Source: Naegleria lovaniensis | Taxonomy: Eukaryota; Heterolobosea; Eutetramitea; Acrasida; Naegleriidae | DNA length: 28,631 nt | Assembly: GCF_003324165.1 (NCBI RefSeq) | Contig: NW_025407847.1 | Coordinates: forward strand, 1 to 28,631 | Reading direction: 5' to 3' | Shown: positions 18,618 through 28,631 of the stretch, one piece after another | How positions within the stretch are numbered: position 1 is the first letter of the stretch | How the letters are laid out: the number at the start of each line of letters is the position of its first letter | Made by a program: the position numbers and the translations under genes | Notes under the pieces: model-generated | Told to the model about the DNA's origin: nothing | What the model saw: the letters and a program-made list of their open reading frames with translations, nothing else | Databases searched by the model: none

Positions 18618-21600
18618 ATGTGTAAGTAAATTCACACCAACTGTTTTGACTTTGTGTATTCACACCAACTTGATCATCATTGATACTTGATCCAAATAAT
18701 GGCACTCTCCACATAACGGATCGTTGTGCACAACAATTACTCTATTACATCAATCTACCGATATAATTTCCAAATATTTTATTTTGTACCAACCCAACTT
18801 GTGCTTTTCTCAATCTTGATCATTTCTGACTTTCTTTAACAATTTGTGAAATCACATCATCAATCGAATATCACTTCTCAATTCACACATGTCCAGCTGG
18901 AGACGTTAAAGGAACACTTTCCAAAGTCAAAAGTGGAAATGTCTCAAGTCGGCTTGCTGCCATTGGAGCTCTCTTCTCCCTTGCCAGTGATGACGACATT
19001 CGTGAAGAAATTAGAGAAATGGGAGGAATTGGTATTTTAGTGGGTTGTTTGGATGAAAGTGCTGATCCTCGTATTCCACGTCAAGCTTGTGGTGCTTTGT
19101 TGAATATGGCCAACGATGACAAGTGTCGTGAAGAAATTCGTGATTATGGAGGTATTGAATTAATTCTCAAACTCATTGAGAATCAGTTCAAGGATGCTAC
19201 CAGTTTGGAATATGCCACTGGTGCTTTATTAAACTTGTCATCCGATGATGAAACAAGAGAAATGGTTCGTGAAGCCAATGGTGCTCCCATTCTTGCACAT
19301 TGTTTAAAGGATGCTCCGAGTGATGAAGTTTTGAGAAATTCTGTGGGATCCGTTGCTTCCTTGTGTTTCGATCCAGAATTTACTCGTCAATTGGTGAGTG
19401 AAGGAGCATTGCCTCATATTATCAATGCTTTGGAATCAAAGGATGGTGAGACACGTTCAAGAACCAGTGGTTGTATTTGGAATCTTAGTGTCACCTCAGA
19501 TGAAACACGTGAAGCATTGGCTCGTGAAGGATGTTTGGAAAAATTAGTGGACTTGTTGAAACATCACGAAGAGAATAATGAAGATCCTGAAACTGTTGGA
19601 AATTGTGTCATGTGTTTATCTATCTTGAGTTCCAATGATTTGGTTTCTGAGACACTTCGTGAAATGGATGGATGTTTTGAAATGATTGTCAAGTTTTTGA
19701 CCAATTCAGATGCCACCATTGCTCAGAATGCTGCAGCTGCTGTTTGGAATTTGGCTCACAATGATGAAAATAAGAAGGTTCTTGCAGGTTTGGATACAAT
19801 GGCTGCTTTGATTCCATTGTTAGACGCTTTCCAATCAGAAAGTCAATGGGATGCTTTGGAAAAGGTGTTGGGAGCAGTGTTGACTTCAAGCACCCATGAT
19901 ACCATGGCTGATCAGGTAAGTACAAGGTGTGAAATGTTTGAATTGATTTTGGAATTCTAACTCATATTTCACATGTGTTGCGTTATTCATATTCATGTAT
20001 TCACTGTGCTGCGTTGCTATTTTCCATATCTCGTTTGTATATGGATGAATATGTTCACATGTCACTCACTTTTAACATTCTCGTTGTTGTTAATTGTCCC
20101 AACAGTTCCGTGAAAATAATGGCTTCCCTTCTTTGAAATCTATCATTGAAGGCAAAGTAGATCCAAATTCCATTCAAGACGATCAACACAAGAAATGTGT
20201 ACTTTACGGCATTATTGGTTTTGCAGTTCTTGCTTACAATGACAAGAACAAGGACGAAATTCGTGAGTGTGGTGCTCTTGCAGATTTGATTGAGTTACTT
20301 CGTTTGGAATATGACGATGACTTGCTCGAGAAGGTCACTGCTGCTCTTCTCAATTTGACTCACAACATTGAAAATCGTGTGGCCATTCGTAAATTGGACG
20401 GTATTGCACCACTCATTGAATTGTTGTATCACCCCAATGAAACCATTTCTATGAATGCAGCTGGTTGTTTGTGGAATTTGAGTAATGACGAAAGTTGTAA
20501 GGCTGTCATTCGCAGTTTGGGTGGTCTTAAACCCTTGTTGACCATTATTGGTGGTGGTAAAGTGGCTCCCAAGTCTAAAAAAGATAGAGCAATTAGTAAG
20601 GAAGCTATTGAGGCTGCCAATCGACTTGTGGGTGGAGCTGACGACGAAGAACCTGTTCCTGAAGAGAAGTTTGATGTCGCTGAATTCATTGAAGAAAAAT
20701 TCAATCCTAATAAGGAATATGAAAAGTTGGATGAACAAGTTGATAAACCATTGAAGAATCAACCTCAATTGAATCGAAATGGAGAACAAAGAACTACTAC
20801 TGGAGCTGGTATTGAATATGGAGAGGAAACTGGTATGACTCCAGCCAAGATCATTGTCGGAGCTGCTCGTATCGACATTAAGAATCGTCGTAGACAAGCT
20901 GAAATTGAACGCGAAAAGAAAGAAGCTGAAGAAAGAGAGCTCAGAAGAAAGGAAGCTGAAGAACGAGAACGTGCTCGAAAGAAGAAGGAGGAAGAGGAGC
21001 TCAGACGTAAAGAAGAAGAGCAAAAGAAGAAACAAAAAGAAGAAGAAGAAAGAAAACGTAAATTCGAGGAAGAAATGAAACGCAAGGCTGAAGAAGAGGA
21101 ACGTCAGCGATTGTTGGCCGAAGCAGAACAAACCAAGAATCAATCCAAAGATGCATTCGATGCCAAACATAAGAGAAAGAATGTCAAAGATGAAGACATT
21201 GATTGGGATGAAATCTATGAAGATGGTTTCACACCTTCCAAAACCAAAGAAGAAGCAAGAGACAAATTACAGGGTCAAATCGATGAATATTCCAATTTAA
21301 TTGATCCCTTCAATTCGAATGGTGTTCGTGACCAATTGACTGAGGATGATCTCAAATTCATTGAAAGTGAAATTGAGAGAGCTAAAAACTTTTTGGAACA
21401 AAATCCAAATGCTACCAAAGAACAAATCGACGATGCTCGTAAGGAATTGGATGCCAATGTGAAACCTCTCATTGAGAGAGCCAAAGCAAGAAAGGTCCTC
21501 ACGGACATGACTCAAAACATTCGTGATCGATTAATGAATGATTCCGAGTTGTTGAATAATTTGACTCCTGAGGAGAGACGTGAACTCGAGCAAGCATTGG

Positions 21601-24600
21601 CCGAGATGGAAGAATGGCTTCGTGATCACCCTGATGCTACCAAAGAAGAAATTGAAGCCAAAGAACGTGAACTCTTATCCAAGATTAAACCCATTCTCGC
21701 AAGAGCCAAAACCAGAAATGATTTGGAGAATTATGCTCACGACTTGAGAAAGAAAGCTTCTGGTGAGGATGAAGAGATGGAATTCGACTTGTTGGGCGAC
21801 GAAGATAAGAGAAATGTACACGATGCCATTCGTGAGATTGAGGACTACTTGTTGGAACATCCTCATGCCACCGCACAAGACTATGAAGACAAGTTGCAAG
21901 AGGCTAAAAAACGTGTCGATCCCATTCTGAAGAAGGCTCGCGCCAAGAAGGAATTACTCGAATACGCTTCGGGCATGAGAGATCGTTTGCAGAATGATCC
22001 CGATTTGAAGAAACGAATCACTCCTGAGGAGAGAAGAGGTATGGAACAAGCGTTGGATGATTTCGATAAGTGGATCAAGAATCACCCTAATGCCGATTTA
22101 GAGTCTCTGGAGAAGCAGAAACAGCGTTTGAAACAAAAGTTGGATCCTATTGTCTCACGTGCCGATGCACACAACACTTTGGATGAGTACATTAATCGTA
22201 CCAGAAAGAGAATTGATGATAAGGATGATTTAGGTGATTTATTGGACGACATGGATAAGAAGACTCTCCAAAAGGAATTGAAGGACTCGGAAGACTTTTT
22301 GAAGAAGGTAGAGAAGGAGCCTTCCAAATACACAGCCGATGACATTTCTCAAAAGAAGAAGGAACTCAAGGAGAAGATGGCTCCACTCTTGGAGAAGGCC
22401 AACAAGAGAAAGGATCTCAAGGACTATGCTCGTCGCGTGCGGGATGTACTTGCATCGGATCACGAGTTGGCTCCATTCCTTTCACCAAAGGAAAGAAAAC
22501 TCATTGAGAATGAAACTCAAGATGTTGAAGATTGGATTCGTAACAGCAAGAAGGCCACTCCACAACAAACTGAGGAGAGAAGAAAGAAATTCGAAGAGAA
22601 GGTGAAACCAGTGTTGGATCAAGCTGCACAGCGAAAAGAACTCTCCGATTATGCTCAAAGAATTAAGGATCGATTGGAGGATCCTCAATTTGTGGACAAG
22701 TTGAAGCCAGAAGAGAAGAAGGCTCTCCAAGATGGACATGATGAGTTGAAGAACTTTTTAGCAAAGAATCCTGAAGCAACTTCCAAAGATATTGAGAAAC
22801 AACGTGATAAGGTGAATGAAAAAGTTTTACCAATTTTGGAAAGAGTCAGAGAACAAACAGCATTGGAGAATCATGTCAACAATGTTCGTGACAAAGTGCG
22901 TGACGACCCACAATTGAGTAAATTCCTTTCAGATAAGGAAAAGAAGGCCATTGAGAAGGCTGTTCAAGACGTCGAGAAAACTCTCAAGAACAAGCCTTCC
23001 ATTGCTGAGTCAAAGAAGGCCAAGGATCAATTCAATGACACTGTGAAACCTCTCATTGAAAATGCATTTGCTAGAAGCAAGCTCTCCGATCACGCTGATG
23101 AAATTTTGAAGGAAGTGATGGAAGATCCTCAAACTACTTCAAAGGATAAGGAAGCTGTCAAGAAGGCAAAGAAGGACTTGATAGATGACTTTTTGGCAAA
23201 GAACCCAGACGCCACCAAAGATCAAGTAGAACAACAACGAAAGAAATTTGATGATGCCGTATCTACTGTCACCGATCGTATTCATAAAAAGAAGGAATTG
23301 GAAAGAAAACTCAATGATCTTCAAAGAAAATTGGATGATCCAGAAAGCGCTGTCTGTACCAAATCAACACCTGAGGAGAGACAATATTTGGTTTCTAAAT
23401 TGAATGAAATGAACAAATTCTTGGATGAGAATCCAAATGCCACCACCAAACAACTTGAAGATAAGCTGAATGAATTTACTTCACAAGTTGAACCAACCAT
23501 GAAGACTTGTGAAAAGAGAGCTCAATTAGATCAATTGGCCAACAACATTAGAGATCGACTTGTAGATCCTAATGATGATTTATGCAAGTATTTGAATGAC
23601 AAAGAAAAGCAACAACTCAGAGATGCCACCATGGAAGCTCTGAACTTTTTAGAAAAGAATCCAGGTTGCTCTGGAAATGACGTTACCCAAGCCAAGAAGA
23701 AACTTGATGACAAGACCAAGGAATTGCTTGAAAGAGCCAAAGCAAGAGGTGGTCTTTATAGAAAGGCTGGTGGTTTGATTAGCGATGCATCTAATTATGG
23801 AGAAGGTGGTCTTGGAGGAAAATTGAATTCCGTTGAAAGAGCTGAACTTGTTGACAAGTGCAATGAAGTCATTTCCTTCTTGGACAAGAATCCAAATGCT
23901 ACTACAAAACATATCAAAGACAAGGAGAAGGAACTTAACAAGGTTGTGAAACCAGTTTTGGAAAAGATCAGCGAAAGAGAAAACCTCATTGACTTGGTGA
24001 AGGGCATTCGTGATCAAGTATTTGACATGGACACTGGTCTCGTTGAAGACGAAGATGAAACTAAGAATCTTCTCGCAGCAACTCAAAAGGACGCTGCTGA
24101 TGAATTAGAAGATTTATTGAACGGACCTACACGTACCTCCAAATCTGCAAAGGACGAAAAGGCACGTTCTGAAAAATTGGGCAATTTCCTCACAGACGAA
24201 GAGAAGAAGAAGATTGATGCTGCTACAAAGCATGTCTTGGATCTTGTGAATTCAGATCCAAACCTTACTGTCTCTGATTTGAAGGAACAAGGAAGAAATG
24301 TCAAACAAGATACAGATAACATTTTGAAAGCAGCCAAGACTAGATCTGATTTCAAGGATTACTTGACAGGAGTTCGTGATCAACTTAGAGATGAAAAGGA
24401 TTTGGCAGCCAGCAATTTGAGTGAAACCGATAAGAAACAAATTGAAAATGCAGTGAATAACGCACTCGATTGGTTAAACAAGGAAGGAGCTTCTGCATCC
24501 TCAGACGCTGTAGACCAAAAGAAGAAAGACGTCATGAATCAAATTGAACCTCTCCTTCAAAAAGCCAAAGAAAGAGGAGAATTAGAAACAATTGCCAACA

Positions 24601-26939
24601 AGTTGAAGCATCGTTTGGAAGACGACGTTGATTTGACCTCTGCTTTGACCGATAAGGAAAAGAAGACTCTCGAAAACGAAGTGAAAGAGGTTTTGGACTT
24701 TTTGGCCAAGAATCCAAATGCCACCACCGAACAATTAATGGATCGTCGTAAGAAATTCGATGAAAATGTGTTACCTATTTTAGAAAAGACAGAAGCAAGA
24801 AACAAGTTGAAGAATTATGCCAATGAACTTCGTACTCGACTCTATGATGAAGATGATCTTGGTGGAAAACTGTCTGAACAAGACAAGAAGAAGATTGAGA
24901 ATTTCATTGATGAAGCTGTTGACTTTTTAGAAACCAATCCTAATGCCACCAAAGAACAAATCGACCAAAAACGACACGCCCTCGAGTCGAAAGTTGCTCC
25001 AATCCTTAAGAAGGGAGATAAGGCAAGAAAGGCCGAAGAACTTGCCAATGATATTAAGAATCGTTTGGAGAATGATTCCACACTGAGAGAAGCATTGACC
25101 CCAGAGGAACGTAAGATCGTCTCAGATGCAACCAATGATTTCTTGGATTGGCTTGGAAAGAATGGAGCTACTGCCACAGAAAATGAAATCAAAGACAAGG
25201 AGCGTCAATACAAGGAGAAGGTTGATCCAATCTTGAATAAGGCCAAGAACCGAAATGTTCTCAAAGAACAGGCCAAGAAACTCCGAGACAAGTTGAATCA
25301 AGATCCACAAGTCTCTGGTTTAAAGTTCTCCGACTCGGAAAAGAAGGAACTCGAGAAACACATTCAAGATGCCATTGATTATTTAGATACTGTAGGAGCC
25401 AATACTGCCACCACTGCAGATCAAATCAAGGACAAGATCCAAGACTTTAAGAATAAGACAAGTCCCATTGTTGAGAAAGCCAAACACAGAAGAGCTTTGG
25501 AAAAGTATGCCACAGGCGTTCGTGATAAGATCCAAAACGATCAAGCCATCTCATCAAGACTCACACCTGAAGAGAAGAAACTCATCGATAACACTGCAAA
25601 GGAAGTATTGGATTGGATCCAACGTCATGGAGATGAAGCCTCCTTACTCGATCTGAAAGAAAAGATGCGTGAAGCCAAGAACAAGATCGAGCCAGCCATG
25701 CAACGTGCAGAGAAACATAAGCAATTGGAAGAGTATGTGAACAAGATTCGTGACAAGATAAATGGTGAGTTGAAGGATTGTCTCACTCCTGAAGAAAAGA
25801 AGATCATTGAGGCTGAAACCCAAAAGACTCTCGACTGGTTGAGCAAGAATAAGACTGCTCCAATGAGTGCTGTCGAAGCTCAACAACGTGCACTTGATGG
25901 AAAGATTTCAAGCATTATGGAGAAGGCTCAAACCAAGAAGGATTTGGCAAACTTTGCTCATGCCATTAGAGATCGTTTGAAGAACGATAAGGAATTGGAT
26001 CAATTGCTCACTGCTGAAGAGAAGAAGATGATCAATGATGCCGTTCAGGAAACATTGGATTGGCTCTCAAAGAATCCTAATGCCTCACTCGCCGATCTCA
26101 AACTACGAAAGAAGAAGTTGGAAGACGTTGTGAACAACGTATTGGGTGATAAGGAAGCTGCTGAAAACTTTAGAAACTATGCCGAAAAGATTCTTGAAGT
26201 CTTGAAGAAGAACAAACAAGTTCAACGTGATTTGACCGACGAAGAGAAGAGAGATGTTGAATTGTTCGCAGAGACAGCCAAAGATTGGCTTCATCAAAAT
26301 CCAAATGCCACTGCTCGTCAAATTCGTATGGAAAAGAAGAGACTCGAAGAAAAGTTGGGCAAGATCAAGAAATTCAAATTTGAAATTCCTAATGTGACCT
26401 ATATTGGTAAATTCTCTGAAAAGTTACGTTGGGGTGATGAATCGAAACGAACCAAAGATATTTCAGCACTGATGGGATCCTATATCAAGAAGGGTGATAC
26501 AACCACCAAGACTTCCAAGCCAGTTCAACCTCCAACCAAACAATACAAGATGGTCATTCCACAACGAAAGCTCACCAAAGAAGAAGAGGAAGAGTTGAAA
26601 CTCTTTGAAACCATGAAACATAATAAGGGTGGTCTCATTGAAGCTAAATTACAAAGTTTGATGGGAAGTGTGAATGCTGGAGGTCATGGTGCAGGATTGG
26701 TTGAAGAAGATCCAAATGCTGAACCTGCTGTGGTATATCCATATGCTGAATTGAAGAATAACAAACAAAAGAAGTATCCTCCCGGCGTTGATGTCAATAA
26801 GAGAGAGCAATATTTGAGCAATGCTGAATTCTTGCAAGTGTTCAAGATGAGTCGTGAAGAATTTAGAAAATTGCCTGAATTCAGACAAACAAAGGCTAAG
26901 CGTGATGCAGAATTGTTTGCTTATGCCTACGAACTTTAA
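18618..26939 (+). CDS. Giant ARM / Hsp70-lid-repeat / villin-headpiece protein
   Basis: Proposed exons 18618-18621, 18897-19915 and 20106-26939 give 2,618 residues. The second intron (GTAAGT...CAACAG) is secure. The first, leaving a 4-nt coding exon (ATG T), is inferred because the armadillo frame has no ATG upstream of residue ~43. Residues about 10-510 are armadillo repeats (A-L-L-N-L-S, G-C-L-W-N-L-S-N-D-E). Residues about 600-685 form a Glu/Lys/Arg coiled coil. Residues about 723-2431 hold ~22 helical modules of about 75 residues with the pattern L-x-x-Y-A-x-x-I-R-D-R-L, L-T-P-E-E-K-K, W-L-x-x-N-P-N-A-T, P-I-L-x-x-A, close to the Hsp70 C-terminal lid. Residues 2552-2612 are a villin headpiece (G-V-D-V-N-K-R-E-Q-Y-L-S). 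There is no Hsp70 ATPase domain. The headpiece suggests actin binding and armadillo repeats suggest protein docking, so a cytoskeletal scaffold is the likeliest role. AATAAA is at 26956. Confidence 0.85.
21247..26375 (+). repeat. About 22 tandem Hsp70-lid-like modules (~225-230 bp)
   Basis: Counting from the Leu that opens each module (L-x-x-Y-A-x-x-I/L-R) to the P-I-L-x-x-A that closes it, I find 22 units, most of 72-78 residues. One unit (near 24000-24350) carries an extra acidic stretch of roughly 45 residues. The units differ greatly from one another in protein and DNA sequence, so the array is old and held by selection rather than freshly duplicated. The best match to the Hsp70 lid is the unit near 24811-25020, with D-D-L-G-G-K-L-S-E-Q-D-K-K-K-I followed by F-L-x-x-N. 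Confidence 0.85.
26736..26918 (+). other. Villin headpiece domain coding segment
   Basis: This segment encodes residues about 2552-2612 of the armadillo/lid protein. Y-P-Y-A-E-L-K, G-V-D-V-N-K-R-E-Q-Y-L-S and F-K-M-S-R-E-E-F-R-K-L-P follow the family pattern. The usual Trp of the L-P-x-W-K-Q cap is Phe (L-P-E-F-R-Q), and the following K-K-x-x-G-L-F is K-R-D-A-E-L-F, so F-actin affinity may be changed. Confidence 0.85.
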
Positions 26940-27068
26940 ATGAGTTTTTGTCCTGAATAAATCCGAGTTATCAGTATTCAATTTTTCACAGTTTTTGAAA
27001 TTAGTGGTGACATTAGAAAGCAATCTCGTCCATGAAAATGTTTTGCCTTCAGGGATAAAAAAATTCTG
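26940..27068. other. 3' region of the giant gene and tRNA trailer
   Basis: It contains an AATAAA poly(A) signal at 26956-26961, 17 bases after the stop of the giant protein, then the 3' trailer of the minus-strand tRNA. Nothing else is recognised. Confidence 0.6.
27057..27063 (-). terminator. RNA polymerase III terminator of tRNA-His
   Basis: Seven A residues on the plus strand make a T7 run on the transcribed-sense minus strand, 6 bases beyond the tRNA 3' end. This is the usual Pol III stop. Confidence 0.85.
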
Positions 27069-27139
27069 TAGGAGCAGAGGGAATCGAACCCTCGTCTAAG
27101 GAACCACAATCCTTCATTCTACCATTGAACTATGCCCCT
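27069..27139 (-). tRNA. tRNA-His (anticodon GTG)
   Basis: The minus strand folds into a full 71-nt cloverleaf. The 7-bp acceptor AGGGGCA/TGCTCCT has one G-T pair; D stem GTTC/GAAT; anticodon stem AAGGA/TCCTT with loop TTGTGGT (T33, anticodon GTG, G37); T stem GAGGG/CCCTC with loop TTCGATT; discriminator A. No intron and no encoded CCA. The first pair is A1-T72. The extra 5' G that histidyl-tRNA synthetase needs is not encoded in paired form (the base before A1 is A), so it would be added after transcription, as in most eukaryotes. Confidence 0.95.
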
Positions 27140-27240
27140 TTTCTTTTATTGCTGTTTTCCTCTTTTTTTTCTTACATAATGAAACAGTGAATAGCTTGAA
27201 ATCTTTGGTTGACAAGTGTCTTCAATTTGTGCTTGATGTT

Positions 27241-27603
27241 TTATTTTTTTGCCCACCCGGAAAGCATTCTTCGTAGTTCGTCTATATCGTTCATGGTTGA
27301 AATCTTTTCCACCAAAATCATATCATCAGTATCACTCTTGAAAGATTTTTTCAATTCCGCAATCTTTTGTTGATAATATTCCATTCGTTGTTGAATAGAA
27401 TGCAAATCTTCCTCCAGTGGTGGTGGTTGTTGTTTCATTTGTTCATCGAGTTGCAATAATTCCATTCGAATTTGAATCAATGTTGGTATTCTTTCATCAT
27501 CCGCATGATCATGGTCTTCTGGTATTACTATCCTTTCAGCAGCACTGTTTTCATTGTTCTTTGCCAGAGTCTTTCGGACATTAGGTCCATAACACCTCAT
27601 CAT
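27241..27603 (-). CDS. Small coiled-coil protein, unknown function
   Basis: A single exon from ATG at 27603 gives 120 residues. The N terminus is M-M-R-C-Y-G-P-N-V-R-K-T-L. The middle is acidic with His/Asp (D-H-D-H-A-D-D-E), and the rest is strongly helical with heptad-like Leu/Ile/Met spacing (I-R-M-E-L-L-Q-L-D-E-Q-M-K-Q, then I-Q-Q-R-M-E-Y-Y-Q-Q-K-I-A-E-L-K-K). I see no membrane segment, signal peptide or known domain. Composition and an open frame from ATG to TAA between a tRNA gene and a divergent neighbour make it more likely real than chance. Function cannot be inferred. Confidence 0.6.
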   Translation of the reverse strand: MMRCYGPNVRKTLAKNNENSAAERIVIPEDHDHADDERIPTLIQIRMELLQLDEQMKQQPPPLEEDLHSIQQRMEYYQQKIAELKKSFKSDTDDMILVEKISTMNDIDELRRMLSGWAKK

Positions 27604-27755
27604 TTTTTTTTACAATAATTCTCTTTATTATTGAAAAAAGCTTTGAGTCTCTTGAATTTTTTGATCAATTATTGAAAGATTCTTTAAAGACTTCTCAAGT
27701 AGGAACATTAGGTGATCTTTACTAAAAGATTGAGAGTTTTTCCGGAACTCAAAAA

Positions 27756-28157
27756 ATGTTGTCACAACCTCCACCACTCAGCATGATGCGTCAACTGGAA
27801 CAAACCTCCTGGAATCATCTCCATGACCACACGCACACAGCTTCCAATCATCCCCGAAGACCATTTAAAAAACTTCAACCCTTGCTTGTCCGTTCCAATA
27901 AAGTCGTTGACCTTAATGTGAGGATGAATTCGGATCACCAGTGGTCATCAAAGTCATCAAACAAGCATGCTCAACTGCAAACCGACCATGATGATGATTA
28001 CCATGTCATGTACGATCAAGATCTCGATGAAGAAATGCAAAATAATTCTGGAGAAATGGATTCACAATTACTTTCCGTGTATCAACAATTTTTCAATTCA
28101 TCATGTATTGACTTTAAAAGAACCTGTGATCCTTCATCCCTACACACAACCGAATGA
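27756..28157 (+). CDS. Hypothetical protein, possibly 5' part of a broken gene
   Basis: A frame of 133 residues starts at the ATG at 27756 with M-L-S-Q-P-P-P-L-S-M-M. It is rich in His, Ser, Asp and Gln, with an acidic patch (D-Q-D-L-D-E-E-M-Q). No domain is recognised. Its tail (T-C-D-P-S-S-L-H-T-T-E) overlaps a better-looking stretch in another frame (E-P-V-I-L-H-P-Y-T-Q-P-N-E-F-D-E-L-E-L-L, about 28121-28180). The original reading frame may therefore have shifted near 28120, making this the first segment of the decayed gene that follows. An intron could give the same picture, but I found no good donor/acceptor pair. Confidence 0.45.
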   Translation: MLSQPPPLSMMRQLEQTSWNHLHDHTHTASNHPRRPFKKLQPLLVRSNKVVDLNVRMNSDHQWSSKSSNKHAQLQTDHDDDYHVMYDQDLDEEMQNNSGEMDSQLLSVYQQFFNSSCIDFKRTCDPSSLHTTE

Positions 28158-28229
28158 ATTTGATGAACTTGAATTACTCCCTATCGAGGAAAGAATTTGG
28201 CACAATTGAGAGAAGAAGTGTCATCATGA

Positions 28230-28631
28230 ATGTCTTTTTTACAATTAATTTTTCAAGGAGTTTGTGGATTAAAATCATTTCATGATCATCACTTGATTCA
28301 TCGAGATGTGAAATTGGAAAATATTTTCGGGAGTCTGGAAAAGAATGGACAAATTTTGCATGTCGTGATGAAGTCGCACTTTTGAAATTTATTTTTCACA
28401 ATAATGAGGAATTGCAATACGTTTCTGAAGAACATCCAGAAAATGTTCATGACATGGTCGATGAATTATGTAACGAGATATATCGTCTCGCCGTTTTACA
28501 AAAATGGTCATGACTGCCATCGAACAAGATCCCACTTCATTCGATGGAGCTTCCGAAGAATTGAGAAATGATTTTAATTTTGTTCGAATTTGTGTGAAGA
28601 AAAATGCACTTGTTTTTAGAAATGTTTCTCA
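28230..28631 (+). pseudogene. Frame-broken kinase catalytic loop plus DUF4116 repeats
   Basis: From ATG 28230 to TGA 28385 one frame reads G-L-K-S-F-H-D-H-H-L-I-H-R-D-V-K-L-E-N-I, the catalytic loop of a Ser/Thr protein kinase (H-R-D, then Lys and Asn). It stops where the D-F-G segment should follow. A second frame (28361-28513) reads C-R-D-E-V-A-L-L-K-F-I-F-H-N-N-E-E-L-Q-Y and a third (28507 to the window end) reads G-A-S-E-E-L-R-N-D-F-N-F-V-R-I-C, both typical of DUF4116 repeats. So the segment has at least two frame changes plus a kinase piece lacking its N lobe and activation segment. It is best read as a pseudogene. Assembly errors, or an unrecognised intron, are the alternatives. It continues beyond the window. 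Confidence 0.6.

Noticed and set aside
20295-21170. Long minus-strand frame of 291 codons, Phe/Leu/Ser-rich
   Set aside because: It is the antisense of the Glu/Lys-rich coiled-coil and armadillo coding sequence, where GAA/AAG codons read as TTC/CTT on the other strand. No independent motif.
23649-24086. Minus-strand frames across the lid-repeat array
   Set aside because: They recur with the repeat period and mirror the plus-strand codon bias; shadows of the giant gene.
1-28631. CRISPR array, bacterial operon or integrated virus
   Set aside because: No spacer-repeat array, ribosome-binding-site pattern or viral hallmark gene was seen. Introns, RGS/GPCR/F-box genes and Pol III signals indicate a eukaryotic chromosome.

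Overview
The window looks like nuclear DNA of a heterolobosean amoeba close to Naegleria. The grounds are AT-rich DNA, densely packed protein genes on both strands with a few short GT-AG introns, and expanded F-box/DUF4116, RGS and EGF-repeat receptor families of the kind known from that genus. I cannot assign a species from sequence alone.

Layout. (1) 1-8549, plus strand: a large surface-receptor gene with EGF-like repeats, a GAIN/GPS-like region, seven membrane helices and a C-terminal RGS domain. It is split by a complete 3,884-bp DNA transposon (144-4027) with 14-bp perfect terminal inverted repeats, an 8-bp target duplication and one long minus-strand DDE-type transposase gene. (2) 8811-10299, minus: a three-exon thiolase. 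(3) 10665-13437, minus: a three-exon membrane sensor with CHASE4-like, HAMP, PAS and RGS parts. (4) 14097-18341, minus: two adjacent F-box/DUF4116-type repeat proteins. (5) 18618-26939, plus: a 2,618-residue protein with armadillo repeats, a charged coiled coil, about 22 tandem helical modules that resemble the C-terminal lid of Hsp70, and a divergent villin headpiece. (6) 27069-27139, minus: tRNA-His(GTG) with a Pol III terminator. (7) 27241-27603, minus: a small coiled-coil protein. (8) 27756-28631, plus: a hypothetical ORF followed by a frame-broken kinase-loop/DUF4116 remnant that runs off the window.

How it fits together. Two separate genes (1 and 3) place an RGS domain, the GTPase-accelerating module for G-alpha subunits, on a membrane receptor, so this locus carries two self-limiting G-protein receptor designs. 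The armadillo/lid/headpiece protein looks like a long cytoskeletal scaffold; a repeated Hsp70 lid without the chaperone's ATPase or substrate-binding core is the most unusual thing here. Exon joins were deduced from GT-AG sites plus reading-frame continuity; no transcript or database evidence was available.
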